64,000 nucleotides of DNA from NCBI GenBank assembly GCA_964017125.1, contig OZ024902.1, positions 31,796,118 through 31,860,117 of the forward strand, given 5' to 3'. Below, piece after piece: positions 35,766 through 47,433 of the stretch (position 1 is the first letter of the stretch; each line of letters starts with the position of its first letter). Under the pieces are notes generated by a model, which was not told where the DNA came from, made no database searches, and saw nothing but the letters and a program-made list of their open reading frames with translations. The translations under genes were made by a program, and so were the position numbers. The stretch is from Flabesymbios commensalis (Eukaryota; Annelida; Polychaeta; Terebellida; Flabelligeridae).

Positions 35766-36175
35766 GGGATTTATAGCTGCAGGGCAAAATCAGAAATTAT
35801 GTTACATTTTGTTGCAATTGTATTGCGGTATATTGTATAAATATGTGTTGCATTGCACTGTATTTCATGATTACATTGCATTGCATCGCATAACATCACA
35901 TTGCTTTGTATTCATTTCATTGCAGTTTATGCCATTAATTGTCTGACAAGGTTTTTCATGACATTCATGAAATAAACCAAAAGTGGGATTTATTGCTGCA
36001 GGGCAACATCGGACAACCTCTGCAATATTGTTGCATTGTCGTTACTCATCATTGCACTGCATTATGTATTGCGGTATATAGTGTGAATATGTATTGCATT
36101 TAATGAATCGCATGATTGCATTGCATTGCATGGCATCATATTGCATTGCATTTCATCGCATTTTAAGTCAGACAA
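35766..36175. repeat. diverged tandem duplication of about 200 bp with TTGCA runs
   Basis: GGGATTTATAGCTGCAGGGC at 35766 and GGGATTTATTGCTGCAGGGC at about 35979 each start a unit. Both continue with TTGCGGTATAT and TTGCATTGCA-type pentamer runs. Confidence 0.75.
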
Positions 36176-36547
36176 AGTATCTTTAGAGATATCCATGGTA
36201 TAATGTAGTGTTTCAGACGTGATTAATTAAATATTAGCGTATACATTTTTTCTGATCATACCAGAGATATATTTTATTGTTTGCATGGTGAAATATTAGT
36301 TTGGAGAAGAAATTGCCTGTAAAGATATGGAAGACAAATGACCAATTAACCTCCCATGGAAACTACAAACACACACCGCGCACCATGGCTTTTTTTGTTG
36401 GCTGTGATAAATTTCTTTGACCTTCTCGGGAAACCGCAATTTTTCATGGCCTTCCTTGGTTGAATCTATTGGTTCAATCATTATTCCTTGTACCCCTCTG
36501 CGGCTACATTCGTTACTAGGGGCGCGTCTAGCTATACACGGATGACG

Positions 36548-37185
36548 TAACCATTTCAGCACAGGGATCGACATTAGACGTCAGTGGCCCGCATGGAAGC
36601 GGCTTTTAACAAATCCTTTTGCGGGTCTCCCTTGCATCCATTATTGAAAAAAAACACTTTTGATTGAACAAAAGCAGTATTAATTGTAATTGATTGGAAC
36701 ATGAATAAATGAAAATGAATTTTGAGATTCTGATGTCTAAATATGATCACCGCCCTGAAAGACTAAAATAGTTATAATGGCCGTGGACCCGTGACATATG
36801 ATGATAGGTCTTCAAATGAAGCGGAAAGAGCTTACTAAGACATGTACCCCGGTATTATGATGGTTGCCGTTTGAACAATCTATTTTGTCTCTTGGTTTAT
36901 ATCTAAATATTTCAGCGCTTAACCCTTTAACCGCCGGTGCCGCATATATTCGGATTTTCATTTTTTATTAGCACATTAAGTACCACCTTTTAAACATGTT
37001 AAAGATAAAATGTGACAACAATAAGCAATATTTGAAAACAGTTGACCTCCATTTTGTCAAATCTGAATAATTTTCACTCACTTGAAGTTGTGGATCGCGT
37101 CAGCGAGACACAACTTCAAGTGTGTGAAAATTCAAATTGAATAATTTGGTGGTTAAAGGGTTAAGGGCTAGCAAAACGTCGGTTC
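36548..37185 (+). mobile_element. TTAA-C element(s), one hosting a TTAA-B
   Basis: An outer TTAA-C hairpin lies at 36548-36775 (CATTTCAGCACAGGGATCG to ATGATCACCGCCCTGAAAG). A second C-type segment follows with TCAAATGAAGCGGAAAGAGC. Its right end TTTCAGCGC | TTAAGGGCT is split by the TTAA-B at 36919-37164. Confidence 0.65.
36919..37164 (+). mobile_element. TTAA-B element, copy 6 (complete, nested)
   Basis: TTAACCCTTTAACCGCCGG to TGGTGGTTAAAGGGTTAA, with perfect core CACTTGAAGTTGTG/CACAACTTCAAGTG. It sits exactly in the TTAA of a TTAA-C right end, with TTAA on both sides; the copy at 71-255 shows the unfilled site. Confidence 0.92.
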
Positions 37186-37249
37186 AAAGTTGTATCAGAA
37201 TTTGTCACAGAATTTAGCCGGTGGTGGATGCAATTTTCTCTCTGGAGTT

Positions 37250-37500
37250 CTTCTGACGAGGTTCGTTATTTGTTGCTAGTGCCGTTTTGTCGCCCTTACA
37301 TCTCACCTTGATTAATTAGACCAGACTATAATTGATGGCACCCGCCAGACGCCGATACGTCACTGCCAAGGACCTCTGTGACTGCATGCGATTAATGGAG
37401 ACATATCCGCAAGATGCCGGTAAAGCTTACAAGCGACAAAGGCACCGAACCTGGCATCCGCGGGTCGATAATGATCTAGCTTGATCATTAGACTAGTATA
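37250..37500. promoter_or_regulatory. motif-rich island, possible enhancer
   Basis: It has TTGATTAATTAGACC, GCGATTAATGG and ATAATTGATGG, words typical of homeodomain sites, in single-copy DNA with raised G+C. There is no exon. Weak call. Confidence 0.25.
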
Positions 37501-38540
37501 ATTAATGGTTGATAAATTATAAGTTTAACGTTTCTAAACTAGTTAATAAATATTATGAGACCTGCCTTACTCATTGGCAAATTTACTCAGTTGCCACTTT
37601 TGCAAAAAAATGGACGCTGTTTTTTTTTTGTGATCAAGTGGGCCTATCCCATCAAATGATAAAATTAAGATTATCCTAACTTTCTCCCATTCCTATTTAA
37701 AAAGTTAAGATGCTCCCAACTTTTCTTATGTAAATGAGTGAAAGTTTTAATGATCTTAATTCTAAGATTTTTACTGTGATTGGTCCCTGCACTGCTCATG
37801 GTTAAAAATCAGGTGATAATAGCAGAACTCTACAGAGATAAAATGACTTTACGCACTTGTATGGAATAACATTGTTTTGTTGAGCAGCTATCAATGCGTG
37901 TCTCGGGTTTAATCACCGATCAGGCGATCTAGCTCTGGTGCGGATTCAGCAACTTACCAGTTCATTATTTCATAGATTTATCTACATCAGTTTACACTGA
38001 AGAAAGGTGTTTGTATGGCACTACAGGTAATACCTGTCAAACAACATTCATTCCGCAAGTAATCGAATGTGGGGACTGTTTAAAACAAAAGGATCATTAC
38101 TTACGTTATAACTATATACTAGGCTTATTCTACACAATGACGTATTCTGCATTGAATCACCGGATAGCAGGGACAAACAAGCCCTCACCACTGCAAAGGA
38201 ACCTCTTGGGGCAATGGGTATTACAGAGCTGATATAACTAGCTTATTAATTAACTCTTTAAGTACCGCTACTTTATTGTTCCAAAACATATTTCACTCGT
38301 TTGTTGACACAACAACTAGTGTCAAATGCAGCAGCACCTTGTTTACGTGTTTATAATCTATATAGGGTCATTATTTCCTACTTTGTCTACATTCTGCACT
38401 TGCCCATTTAAAAAACATTCAATGTTTTTTTGCTTTCAGAAAGATATCAAAGCGCTGACTGTTCAGTGTGAGAATAAAATGGATTATGCATATGCATAAT
38501 AAATTATGTACTTTATGTCAAAAACGCGTATGTGGAACCC
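37501..38540. other. stretch without gene
   Basis: At 38253 TTAACTCTTTAAGTACCGC resembles a single TTAA-family end without a partner. Nothing else was recognised. Confidence 0.4.
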
Positions 38541-38618
38541 ACCAAGCGTATATGTTGATTCAATGTTCTGTCAGCGTCATATATGGTGGCCAACATTCAA
38601 GCAACATGGGTTCAAAGC
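38541..38618. mobile_element. PAL-A, decayed
   Basis: ATGTTGATTCAATGTTC, GTCAGCGTCATATATGGTGG and CCAACATTCAAGCAACATGG keep the arms, with loss of core pairing. Confidence 0.6.
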
Positions 38619-39543
38619 ATCCTGTCGACAGCGAAATCACCACATCTGAATGAAGAATGGACTATGAGCCATACTGGAGAGGTTCCCCTTATCAACTGGC
38701 TGTTAATGTTTTTTTTTTAAATTACAAGCACTTTCGCCACAATCAACATCTTTTAACGCAGACCTATGGGCTGATGAGCTTTCCTATTTAGTCTTTTTTC
38801 GTTATTTTTTAATTTTATAATTTTTGTCTCGCTCCGCTATGAATTATATAACTCGGGTTGTTGTGTACTGTGTGCAGCATTGACAGTTTTGATTGATGTT
38901 CTTTCAAGCCCCGAATACAACTTCTTAATAATTATTATTCACATGTGATATCAATCATTAAATTTGAATATTCGTGTTTTCTGAATAGCCCCATAGTTTA
39001 ACAGAACAATCGACAGAAAGACAGAAAAAAGTAACATATTGTGCAAATATGACACTCTTTTTCAAGTGGGGTTAAATACCTTTTATTTTGGTGCTGTTTT
39101 ATTATTAATTACATTGTACTTGATTTGGCTTGAAAAAACATAAGAAGTATATACATATATATACACTATGATGTCTCTTCGATATCATATAATCATGTAT
39201 ACTACATGGGCAATCGGGCGCAGGGAATAATTTTGGTCGGAGACTCACATTATGTCGTATTTTTGTTTTGCCATCCGTTGCATGATTATTAATCCACGCA
39301 TGTCATGGATTTCTCCATTCATATTATGATGTAGTCAGTGGCAGATGGGATGAGTCAGTAAGCGAATTGTTATTTCCTCCTCTCCCTTCACCCACCAAGA
39401 ATCATCATTATTGTATTGACGTTTGGCACAGTACTATTTGTTTGTTTCAATATCTCACGTAAGCAACACGATGTCGTCGAATAAACGGTACTGTCTTGAA
39501 GATAATACGTACATGTACAAACACGATATATTTACCATGTTTA
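38619..39543. other. stretch without gene
   Basis: A+T-rich DNA. No feature was recognised. Confidence 0.5.
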
Positions 39544-39606
39544 CCCAATGTCGCTTTAATGTTGGTCCACCGTCTGCGATGGCTGCCCAACAACATTAGA
39601 TAGCAC
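39544..39606. mobile_element. PAL-A, shortened
   Basis: CCAATGTCGCTTTAATGTTG, GTCCACCGTCTGCGATGGC and CCAACAACATTAGATAGC. The apex TGC is GCA on the other strand. Confidence 0.65.
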
Positions 39607-39719
39607 GTATAACCTGTATAAGGATCTTCCAAACTATGGCAAACATTATATCTGTGAAATGACAATTCAATTGAGGCTCTGTGATGGACAGTTAATCCTG
39701 TACTAATATTAAGGCACAT

Positions 39720-39880
39720 GATCCGCGTCCGTGACCTTACACTCGGCAAACCTCAGACAATCCAGGTCACCATGTCCGGATTAATGGCTCCACACGAGCC
39801 ATACATCCGGTTATTCCTCCAGACGCGTCCGATCGTAATAATTGGTCGCTAATACCCTCCAACTGCCTGGAAACTTAACG
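39720..39880. promoter_or_regulatory. G+C-richer island, possible regulatory DNA
   Basis: CCGGATTAATGGC, TCGTAATAATTGG and TCGCTAATACC occur in a short single-copy patch with raised CpG. Weak call. Confidence 0.18.
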
Positions 39881-40047
39881 ACTATTTGCTGAATGTAAAA
39901 CACTTATATTTTTTTAATAATTTGTATTAGATGCCTGTTTGAATTTAAATAATGAATGTTTAATTCATTTCATTTCATTTGGTGGATGGTAGGGTGAGGA
40001 GTGAGGGATTTATGTTTCATTCTGCGCGCTGAAAACAGTGGCTTAAT

Positions 40048-40156
40048 CCTAGCAAACACAAAACATTTGTATAACATTAGTACAACGTCGGCCCAACGTC
40101 TTCGCCTTAGGTCCAACATTGTACCAATGTTATACAAGTCTTTTGTGTTTACTGGG
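40048..40156. mobile_element. PAL-A, full-length copy
   Basis: The left end CCTAGCAAACACAAAAC and right end TTTTGTGTTTACTGGG match. AT flanks both sides. Long arms ATTTGTATAACATTAG and its mirror belong to the 5294 subtype. The apex TTC is GAA on the other strand. Confidence 0.88.
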
Positions 40157-41455
40157 ATATGTTGAACGACATCAATGAGTCATAATTATACAAGCAATAT
40201 TGTTGATTTTGGCCTGCTTTGATCATGTTAATTGTCACTCCATGTTACAAAGACTGATCACTACCAGATTATATTTTTTAATCCGTCATATAACTGCCAC
40301 CTCTTGACGAATAACGAGCCTCTGCAAGCTGTTCGTCATGTGAATAAATATCAAAATTAATAAACTTTTTTTGAATCTGAAAGAATTAAATACTTATCCC
40401 GGTGCTGTATACGTAGTTAGTGCGCATGATTTTGTGTGAACGTTGACTCAAAGTTCTTGGCAAAGACGTTTTTAATGTGCGTCCTTGATACAGCGTCAAT
40501 TTTTACACTCGTCATTGAGTTTATTGCTTAAAAAGCAACGGAGCTGTGTGGTTGTTCTATTAATAACAGCTGTCTATCCCTCCTACGTAATGTATCGCGT
40601 GTCAGAACAGATTATGTCAATGACAGTCCTGAGGGAATTTAGTGGGAATTATTCAAATTCACACGTTCATAGCGTTTTATCTTTGGCTGGCAGTCTTGAA
40701 AATGAATGAAATGAAATATTTGCAAGTGCAATTTCTGTTTTTGCCGCTCAGACTAAAACTAAATGGGTAGAGTTTTCTATGAGCATTTCATGTTCAGCAA
40801 GTTTTTATTATCAAACATTTTGATTTAAAAAAAAAATATTTCTTGTCGTTCTTCTGAATTATCAGATATTTGATGTTCCCGTTTTTTTCTATATTCAACG
40901 GAGTAATAATTATTTTATTTTACACATTCCGTTTTTATCTGTAGTTCCCTGATCTATAACTTCATTTTCTCCTAAATTTCAGGCCAAAAAAGCAAAAATC
41001 AGCGCGTGTTTTTTATACTTTACTTATAATACTATTATGTATACATATAGAAAGGTGTGTGTATTTTTCTCATATAAAATAACTATAACTGACGAATGGC
41101 TCCGATCACGTAATGTGACTGACTGTACCACCGTTAATAGGTCAGGGGTGGCATACTTGGTTCAGACAATAATGGTTCACCCCTAGAGATTGTGATGGCT
41201 AATGTTCCTAAATAATGATATTACTTCACATTACCATTCTACATCGATACTAATTTTACGTGAACGCTGTTACACAATGCCTTAAGAGCGTTATGTTTAT
41301 TCATGTTTACGACCTATCTCGCACAATATATTCCCTTAGTGCATTCTTTCCTAATTCATGCGTTTGTATTCATTTATTCATTATATAATGTATCGCCAAA
41401 ACTGATAACCGACAGGGAGGTGTGTATGGATCATTGTATCATTCCCAGGGACGCG
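40157..41455. other. stretch without gene
   Basis: Nothing was recognised. Confidence 0.5.
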
Positions 41456-41551
41456 TGGCATTGGACCACTGTTGGGTCAATGTTGGGCCAGCGTCGTGGA
41501 CGGTGGATCAACATTGACCCAGCGTTGGTTCAATGTCTTGTGTTTGTCGGT
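41456..41551. mobile_element. PAL-A element
   Basis: CACTGTTGGGTCAATG and CATTGACCCAGCGTTGG pair around GGGCCAGCGTC, apex GTG, GACGGTGGATC. The right end TCTTGTGTTTGTCGG is slightly worn. Confidence 0.85.
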
Positions 41552-41619
41552 TATGGGAAATTAAACCGTTACGTTGAGTTCATGCACTTAATACATGTCG
41601 TGCTTTGGCGCAGTAAATG

Positions 41620-41678
41620 CTAGACACTCGCCCAACATTAGACTAGCATTTACCATTTTGTTGACATGTCTTCGTGTG
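41620..41678. mobile_element. PAL-A right-half fragment
   Basis: CGCCCAACATTAGACTAGC, then TGACATGTCTTCGTGTGG, match the right half only. Confidence 0.45.
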
Positions 41679-42299
41679 GTTACTTTGATAAAAAACGTTG
41701 CTTCAAGGAATGAGTGTATGTGATATAGGTCATATGTATACAATGAGTCAGTATACTTCGCTCTTATAAATATTACGGAGGTATTGCTGTTTCAAATTAC
41801 AACACATAATATTGAACCCTCGCAGCCAAACGATATATATGCCACTTAGATATAACTTGGTGGCACGTATCAGCTTTAGCTGCTAGTCGGAGATTTAGAT
41901 ATAATATGTTAGTACAGAGGCTTATATGTAGCACATGTAGTGGGAGAACATCTTATTTAATTCAACACCTTGTACATTGGTTTAAACATTATTGTGATAG
42001 GCAGGTTTGTCACTAAAGATTTGTAACATTTTTTGCTTGAAAATTGTCAAAACTATATATTTTCATCAAAACATATAATTGGGATACTTGCCTTCGACAC
42101 GTCAGTAAAACCAAATACGTAGATTCGTTCGAATATTATGTCCCCTGCAGCGAAACATACAATAAATGCTTACTTTTCGTGGGAGAAAGAAGCTACTAGT
42201 ATTTGTCAAGGTTGTAGAAAAGAAAATTAATGACCACTCCATTCGCTACAATTCTACATAAACAACCCAGACAATTTTATGGATCTAAAATGTATTATG
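41679..42299. other. stretch without gene
   Basis: Nothing was recognised. Confidence 0.5.
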
Positions 42300-42540
42300 A
42301 TTTTATACAGCTGTGGTGGTTGGCGGACGGTCACTTGGTCTCTTTCGGCTTGATATATCGGATTGGATCTCGGGCACAGTCTGGGCAATATCACCCCCTC
42401 CCCTCCTGCTTTAACAGTTCCCTGAGTCCACTTCATCCATATTATGGGGCTATCATCTGGGCTATACTCATATCCCCAGGCAGCCCTATGTTTCTATTGC
42501 CTGCCATTTTATGTCCCTTATCTGTCCAAGTGAAGCCCTC

Positions 42541-42646
42541 GCCCAGCACCAGACGCTAGCCCAATGCTGATTTAATGTTGGGCCAGCGTCGCAAACGCTG
42601 GCCCAACATTAAATCAGCATTGGGTCAGTGTCCCATCTTTACTGAA
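42541..42646. mobile_element. PAL-A, long perfect stem
   Basis: CCCAATGCTGATTTAATG, TTGGGCCAGCG and CGCTGGCCCAACATTAAATC, AGCATTGGG pair fully around apex GCA. The left end is CCCAGCACCAGACG and the right end TCTTTACTG. Confidence 0.92.
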
Positions 42647-42649
42647 TCC

Positions 42650-42748
42650 ACTGTTGGGTGACCTCATTTTGGTTCAAACTTGGGCCAGCAACGTAAATCC
42701 TGCTCCGAACATGAGCCAACGTGGAGCCGACGCCTCGTGTTTTGTGAG
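42650..42748. mobile_element. decayed PAL-A beside a fresh copy
   Basis: CACTGTTGGGTGACCTC, CTTGGGCCAGC, GAACATGAGCC and CGCCTCGTGTTTTGTGAG follow PAL-A order, but the two arms no longer match. Confidence 0.45.
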
Positions 42749-43421
42749 ATGTCTCTATCGCTGTCTGTGTCGATGTCTTCTCCATGTCAAGTTTCGGGTC
42801 AGCACTTGTGTCCACGACGGTGTCAGAAATGAAAGTAATGAAAACCCCCGAGAGGTTGGTGTGTGTGTTTTGCGGAATATTGTAGGTAAGATATGAAAGT
42901 GAAGCAAAATGGGTTTGGCACACACGAGTTTTCGAAGCAGACGAGTCTGCAACATTATTCAGGATCAATATATTGCGTAGTAGAGTGGTATACCCTACAG
43001 AAAACCATTATTTTTATACGACTTGGTTTCACAGTATTATCACCGTCACACCGTCACAATATTCACGCCACCTCAACTGATTGCTCGCGGATCATGCGAA
43101 TTAAATATGGGATTCTACGACAAAGAATGCTACTGGTTTTGTCTCTGGTTCGCTTAGTTATGTTTCGTGGGGTTGGGTGGCTGTGCACAATCCCGGTGCA
43201 GCCACAAATCCACCCCGGTCGGCAATAATCCTCATAAATCGTCATAGACAATCGATCAGGCACTAACCACCCCCCGGTTTCACATTATCCCCCCACTGTC
43301 CGAGGCAGTCCCAAGTCCATGGATCTGTTTCAGGGGACGGCTGGGACCTGGGATACAGTCGGGGTCCGCTGGGAACACCCACGTGTGGATACGATGATCC
43401 AGTGCGCAATACCAAGGTCAA
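42749..43421. other. stretch without gene
   Basis: From about 43260 the DNA is G+C-richer. No splice-bounded domain was recognised. Confidence 0.4.
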
Positions 43422-43484
43422 CCAAAGGTGGTACAAATCTGGGCCACCGTCGCCGACGGTGGCCCAGATTTGTACCACCTTTGG
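43422..43484. mobile_element. PAL-A, near-perfect variant
   Basis: CCAAAGGTGGTACAAATCT and AGATTTGTACCACCTTTGG flank the stem GGGCCACCGTC/GACGGTGGCCC. ACCG/CGGT replaces AGCG/CGCT on both sides, and the outer arms are unique in the window. The apex is GCC. Confidence 0.92.
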
Positions 43485-44000
43485 GCCGCTTGCTCTTGCA
43501 TGCCTATTCCTCTGGAAATCCCGGTGCGGCCCTCCAAACGGCCAGATATGAAATGGCCAGATCAGACCGTCCGAGGGATTATCCACGGCGCATTGTAGGC
43601 AATCGATACCAAGCCTTTCACAGATAATACCAGTCATTAACCCTCTAGGCACCCGGGCAGAGAATTTAACATTTTTAATTAATCGCTCAATTTATTGTGT
43701 TGTTCGTGTTTCATATTTCATACATAAATTATATAATCAGCAGAGTTTGTTAAAGAAAGTCGGATTTTCGAATTTTGGGTTTTTTTCCTGTACATAATCA
43801 ACTTCCCGTTGTCGACGCTGGTCAGTGAAAGATTCGGGGTTTTCTAGTTGGAACTGGACATTAGCATGAATAATGTGACAAAGTGATAAAGTACAAACAC
43901 TATATTGACCAGGCACCATGCAGTCTGGTCTGCGTCTTCTGGTGTCTGAGGACTAGAACGACCTTGAGTAGTAGTTTCATCGCAAGGTAGTACATAAGAA
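43485..44000. other. stretch without gene
   Basis: TTAACCCTCTAGGCACC at 43638 may be an isolated TTAA-family end. Otherwise nothing was recognised. Confidence 0.4.
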
Positions 44001-44200
44001 ACTAATGGGGCTTGAGGCCATGTTTGAGCACATACAGGCATAGAAAGTCGCGGTGATGGTCAAATGTCCAATTAATAGCACGGCCTCCAGACACAGGATT
44101 CGAGCTGAGAAGCCTTGTGTTCTATATAGTCTAGTCCGCAGGCTTACAGACATGAAATCTCCCAACAATATTGACTCTCCAGGAGTGTTCAAGAGTGGAT
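44001..44200 (-). mobile_element. SINE, heavily diverged
   Basis: AATGGGGCTTGAGGCCATG, then CCTCCAGACACAGGATTCG and CTCCCAACAATATTGA, match the SINE in reverse with gaps. Confidence 0.55.
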
Positions 44201-44741
44201 AGAGATATATATTTTGCTTTATGGGACCAGAAAAGTAAGAGCGAGTGACGAGGCACGAACTCTGGTGTGACAACCGACAGTGGTACCCAGGGCACCCACC
44301 ACTATCTATCACGGGGTTATCATCATCCCCGACCACTCTCCATTAGATTTCCTCGGATCTTGTCCAGATCGCGATCCACTGCAAGCTAATGGCAGTGTCC
44401 AGAAAGGGTATCTGTCAGTGGTCGTGTGGATGACCATGAAGAGCTAGCACTATGTAGGCTAGTGCGCGACCTGAGCTTCAAAGCTGTAATATTTTGTTGT
44501 GGCGCCCACTTATGAGGATGCGTTTTCTGTGTTGCACACTGTTTACAGGTCTCTGTTTGTCATGAAATAGTTGCTTAGTCCTTCCTATGCATCTGAAACA
44601 ATAGCTCAGTGTACCGCTTTCGCTACCAGACAGTTTTACATATAATATTCGATCGGATATACATGAGCTCTGTTCCACTGCAGGCGTCGCAATGCTTAGT
44701 GTATGCGCTTCGAAAGTATATAAAATTCCCTTAAAAAAAGG

Positions 44742-45050
44742 AAATGAAATGAATGGGGTTTTGGACCACCTTAGGGCACATATAGGCTAAACTAGGCCAG
44801 GAGAACCTCCTGAGGATGGTGAGATGAATGAAATGACACTGCACGCCAGACACATGGTTTGAAATTCGTGCCCTGGCGGTCTCAGGCCGAGAACGCTACC
44901 ACTCGGTCACCAATGTTCCCCACAATATTGCATTATTATGAGTGAGCGGAGAAGAAACATTTTGTTTCTTTGAACCTTGAAGGTCAGAGTGGGGCTCGAG
45001 CCCGCGATCTCCGACTTTCCAAGCAGGCAGCTTTCTGTTTACACACTGCA
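44742..45050 (-). mobile_element. SINE, longest copy (two heads)
   Basis: On the minus strand it has a first head with box B GCGGGCTCGAGCCC, the link AAAGAAACAAAATGTTTCTT, a second head GGGGAACATTGGTGACCGAG, body TCCTGGCCTAGTTTAGCC, tail and ATTCATTTCATTT end. About 309 bp. Confidence 0.88.
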
Positions 45051-45070
45051 CTTGTGAAACTCCAGTTTTG

Positions 45071-45203
45071 TGGAGAGACTCCGTGACTGAAAGGTAGCGG
45101 GTTCGGCCTCAGACCTCCAGGGTTTGAATTTCGAATCCTCTGGCTAGAGGGTAGCGTTATCTCACTTATCTCACCATCCTAAAGCCCGATTCATTTCATT
45201 TTT
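45071..45203 (+). mobile_element. SINE, partial
   Basis: GGAGAGACTCCGTGACTGAA, box-B-like GAATTTCGAATCC, then CTCACCATCCTAAAGCC and a TTCATTTCATTT end. The body block with TCCAGTTT is missing. It lies head-to-head with the 44742 copy. Confidence 0.8.
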
Positions 45204-47002
45204 ACTTATATTTGTAATAATTTCAGACCAAGCATTTGCAAATCTTGATGTTTATACTTTCATTACATTCCAATTTTTATAAGTAACTTGACCATTAAAA
45301 CGACCTAAAACGAGGTTAAAAACGACTGTAGCCCAGCGCTAAAAAAATAACTTGTGTCAACGTCTCGCTAAGCAATAATGTTATTGTTTATTGTTACCTT
45401 GTTCAGTGAAGCTATTTCCAGATTTTGTTGTTGTGTTTTGGCAATTCGTATGCTGATAATTTCGACCCTATTCTTGTTTCCAGTTCGAAGAGTGTTTTTC
45501 TGTTTTGTGGGCGATGATCAGCTGAACCATTTGGACACTCGTGAGATCCATGAATGCCGACCGCCTTAAACAGGCTTCTGGATGCGGTGTCTAGTCCAAA
45601 TCACGTCATCAATCACTTACAGATAAAGGCAAAAAAGTACTCTACAGAATGTGCAAATAATGGGGTTCTCCACGTTTGGGCCTTGTAATGTTGTATGTCC
45701 CTGTTATAGTCTCTGTCATTGCATCAAGCACGCGGATTAAACATCAAGAACGAGGATAAAACAAGATGTACATGTTTTATATGTCAGTACAGTTATTATA
45801 AAATGTTTAAGGACATTCTAAACCTTTTTAACTCTTCCACATGATTGTGTACATGCATTAATTGCAATGGAGATATTTCTTTACATGCGTGGTTGAAAAT
45901 CGCCAGCCAGAATGGTCAGTTTGCATTTTTTAATTTGTGCGATGTGCTCATGTGCATAGCTATAACCAAGGAGTAAGAAAAGCTTCTAAATCCTTGCTAT
46001 AACCTGTATTGTGCACAGGGGCTACATCAGGGGTCCTCATTAAAAAAGAAGAAGTCGGTTTCTGGGGGTAGTTTTATCAGGGAGAAGTCTTTAAAGGAAG
46101 AGTTAAAGACAAAATTATGCATTGATGCAGAGAAAGAAAACAACAATGTTAAACTTATTTAATGATAATATAAGTTTAATTATATCATAGTTATGTTGAA
46201 GCTTGAAATTGCATCAGCATTGCCAGTTTCAAACGAATGAAAAACATAAAATATCAAAGTGAAAAATATCACAGTGCAAAATATCAAATTTAAGTACCAT
46301 TTCGCAATGTGTGTGAGGACAATGTAAAAGCCGCTTGAACTGGTCATTTTGGTCTGAAGGCCAAGGTGGCGCCTATTCTCCGGATGATATCTAAGCAAAC
46401 CATAGAATAGGCATGTTCTTTCTCATTTGATGTGTGGGGAATACGCAAGGCATATATTTGAACCACATGAGAGATAGCTTTCAAGATCCGGCTAGACATC
46501 GTTTTCAAAGTGGCCGTTAAAAGATATTTTTCATATTATTGATTCATCCTTGTTGTTGCTATTGTTGAAGTGATGTTTCAGCATCATTGTGTCCACAGCA
46601 AAGCAATATCAGCGATTTATTGTATCTTTATCTCAATGAAAACCAATCTAAATAGTAAACCAAAAGAGACGTTTTCAAGACCCAAAGGTGGAAATAAAAG
46701 GGAAATGCTGCGTGTTTGTCCCACATAAGGTCTGGTCTACGGATCGTGGAGGTATTACCACCAGCACTGAAGTGACAGTGAATGTCACCCAAATGACACC
46801 GCTCCATCTCGCCAATACTCCCCCCTCGTGAGCCAGGCTGGCCTTGCACAACGCGTTATAAACGGGTTGTTCGCCACAGGAAGCCATTTTGGTAATGCAA
46901 TAACTTTCTGGCCCGAGCCAACTGATGCGCCAGTCCCGAGACCCGTGTCACGCACAGATCTCGTAACCTCTCACCCGGCGCTCCATCCCAGACGAGACTT
47001 TG
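45204..47002. other. stretch without gene
   Basis: A possible PAL-A scrap (GCCCAGCGCTAAA and GTGTCAACGTCTCGC) lies at 45331-45370. No exon was recognised. A G+C-richer patch lies at about 46890-47000. Confidence 0.4.
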
Positions 47003-47070
47003 GACCGGCGTCGGTTTAATAAAGGGTCAACGTCTGCGATGTTGACCCGTTATTAAAGCGACGCTTGGTT
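47003..47070. mobile_element. PAL-A variant
   Basis: GCGTCGGTTTAATAAAGGG and CCCGTTATTAAAGCGACGC pair. The stem GGGTCAACG/TGTTGACCC carries the TCAA/TTGA pair set seen at 2462. The apex TGC is GCA on the other strand. Confidence 0.88.
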
Positions 47071-47263
47071 GATGTTTTAGTGTTTTGGGGGTTTGCGATG
47101 ATAATGGCTATCGGGGGCACAGACTGCAATACACCTTCGGATAATATCTCGTCATAGTATGTTTACAGTATACTTTCCCATTGTAACGTGCTTTACAATG
47201 TGAAAATGTGTAACTAAAAACAAAACTAAGCTGATAGCAAAACTGGCCGCTCGTTCGGTGGTA

Positions 47264-47433
47264 CAGTGGCGGATCCAGGGAGCGGGGTGGCGCAGGGGGC
47301 GAGTGCCCCTCCCTAATTTTCGTCAAATACTTTAAAAAGTCCCCAAAATTGTCTAAAATTTAACAAAAAAATCTTGGAGGCAAGCCCCAAAACCCCGGGC
47401 GCCCCCTTTCTTCTCATCCTGGATCCGCCACTG
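47264..47433. mobile_element. 170-bp MITE with 5-bp target duplication
   Basis: Inverted ends CAGTGGCGGATCCAGG and CCTGGATCCGCCACTG are intact. TGGTA lies directly on both sides (47259-47263 and 47434-47438). CAGTGGCGG-type ends are seen in hAT-like non-autonomous elements, but a 5-bp duplication is short for most hAT groups, so the superfamily is left open. Confidence 0.9.

Noticed and set aside
42420-42445. CCATATTATGG as an SRF-binding CArG box
   Set aside because: There are seven A/T bases between CC and GG instead of six.
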